The position numbers were made by a program, and so were the translations under genes. A stretch of DNA of 14,822 nucleotides from Bacillota bacterium (GTDB lineage Bacteria; Bacillota_I; Bacilli_A; Acholeplasmatales; Acholeplasmataceae), in NCBI GenBank assembly GCA_030830185.1, contig JAURNN010000020.1, forward strand, positions 1 to 14,822, in the 5' to 3' direction. Numbering within the stretch: the first letter of the stretch is position 1; the number at the start of each line of letters is the position of its first letter. The notes beneath the pieces were generated by a model. The model did not search any database and was not told the DNA's origin. It saw only the letters and a list, made by a program, of their open reading frames with translations. Positions 13,968-14,822 of the stretch are shown here, piece after piece.

Positions 13968-14822
13968 TATGCCACCTCGATTTCTTTCATTTTAGAAGCT
14001 TCGATGATGTCGCCTACTTTTAAATCGTTAAAGTTTTCAATGGAAAGTCCACATTCAAAACCTTGACGAACTTCTTTTGCATCATCTTTAAAGCGTTTAA
14101 GTGATGCAAGTTTTCCTTCATATGCAACTATACCATTTCTTAATACACGGACAAGGGCATCACGCACAATTGATCCATCTGTAACAATACACCCTGCAAT
14201 CGTTCCGATTTTAGAGACTTTAAAGATATCTCTAATTTCTGCTTGTCCAATAACAATTTCTTCAAATTTAGGTGCAAGCATGCCTTTAAGTGCCGCCTCA
14301 ATATCTTCTTGGACACGGTAAATAATTGAGTATAGTCTAATTTCTACACCTTGTGTATCTGCAAGTGCCTTCACTGAGGACGTTGGACGTACATTAAATC
14401 CAATTAAAATTGATTTTGTTGCTGAAGCGAGTGTGACATCACTTTCTGAAATCGCACCAACTTCTCCGCGTAATACATTGACATGGAATCCTTCAACATC
14501 AATTTTTTCAAGTAATCCTTTGAGAGCTTCAATGGAACCATTGACATCACCTTTGATAATAAGATTGAGTTCTTTTTCAGAAGATTCGATATCTCCCATC
14601 AGTGATTCAAGGGATGTCTTAGAACGTTTCTTAAGTTCTTTTTCACGATCTCTAGATTGACGTTCTTCCGCAATTTGACGCGTCATTTTTTCATCATCAA
14701 ATGCTTTGAAGATGTCTCCTGCCTTAGGGACTTCATTTAATCCTGTGATTTCAATTGGCATTGATGGTAATGCTTCTTTATAACGATTTTTTAAATCATC
14801 TTCCATCGTTCTAACTTTACCA
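13967..14822 (-). CDS. infB: Translation initiation factor IF-2, C-terminal part (5' end beyond window)
   Basis: IF2 is the GTPase that brings fMet-tRNA to the 30S subunit and promotes subunit joining. The frame is open to the high edge of the window. The codons before the Met at 14806 read GKVRT, matching the family's GKVR motif, so that Met is internal and not a start. The visible 284 or so codons hold the end of domain II (RYKEALPSMPIEITGLNEVP, AGDIF), the link helix with ARQIAEE-like RQIAEERQSRD, and domain III (ELNLIIKGDVNGSIEALKG). The C2 fMet-tRNA-binding domain follows (SKIGTIAGCIVTDGSIVR, GFECGLSIENFNDLKVGDII). The GTPase domain is outside the window. The TAA stop overlaps the rbfA ATG by 1 nt. 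Confidence 0.97.
   Translation of the reverse strand, partial: GKVRTMEDDLKNRYKEALPSMPIEITGLNEVPKAGDIFKAFDDEKMTRQIAEERQSRDREKELKKRSKTSLESLMGDIESSEKELNLIIKGDVNGSIEALKGLLEKIDVEGFHVNVLRGEVGAISESDVTLASATKSILIGFNVRPTSSVKALADTQGVEIRLYSIIYRVQEDIEAALKGMLAPKFEEIVIGQAEIRDIFKVSKIGTIAGCIVTDGSIVRDALVRVLRNGIVAYEGKLASLKRFKDDAKEVRQGFECGLSIENFNDLKVGDIIEASKMKEIEVA

Noticed and set aside
14806..14806. Start of infB at the first Met
   Set aside because: The frame continues upstream to the window edge with GKVRT, a conserved internal IF2 stretch, so the gene is partial.
1..14822. UGA read as tryptophan (Mycoplasma code)
   Set aside because: Four genes end in TGA at natural C-termini overlapping the next start, tryptophans are TGG, and RF2 is encoded.

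Overview
The window is AT-rich, almost wholly coding, and every gene I can support lies on the minus strand, so it is read here from high to low coordinates. It suggests a low-GC, wall-less or wall-reduced Firmicute-like bacterium, most likely Acholeplasma or a close relative (Acholeplasmatales or Izemoplasma-like). The reasons are gene content and divergence. The presence of release factor RF2, the use of TGA as the stop of four genes, and tryptophan encoded by TGG argue against Mycoplasma and Spiroplasma, where UGA means Trp. This placement is inference, not a database match.

Layout in transcription order. (1) The 3' part of infB (IF2) runs into rbfA with a 1-nt overlap. The unit closes with a hairpin terminator that overlaps the rbfA stop codon. 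(2) An extended -10 promoter in the same short gap precedes priA, fmt, a soluble PgpA-like gene and a six-helix membrane protein with an eroded HD-GYP-like domain. These four are tightly packed or overlapping. The PriA has lost its recognisable helicase motifs but keeps its zinc cysteines. (3) A -10 box and a SAM riboswitch of the S-box clan, with an intrinsic terminator, precede metK, a DUF3137 membrane protein and lemA. A terminator overlapping the lemA stop closes this unit. (4) A strong sigma-A type promoter (TTGAAT, 17 nt, TATGAT) drives secA, prfB, an S41 C-terminal processing protease and recX. The recX gene runs off the low edge of the window.

Functionally this is a housekeeping region: translation initiation and termination (infB, fmt, prfB), ribosome maturation (rbfA), protein export and envelope proteolysis (secA, S41 protease), replication restart and recombination control (priA, recX), SAM synthesis (metK), and probable lipid or membrane roles (PgpA-like, HD-like, LemA/DUF3137). 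No mobile element, CRISPR array, tRNA or rRNA was seen, and there is no gene-free stretch longer than about 180 bases. The most interesting points are the apparent PriA pseudohelicase, the degenerate membrane HD-GYP-like protein, the SAM riboswitch governing a LemA/DUF3137 pair, and an RF2 gene without the usual programmed frameshift.
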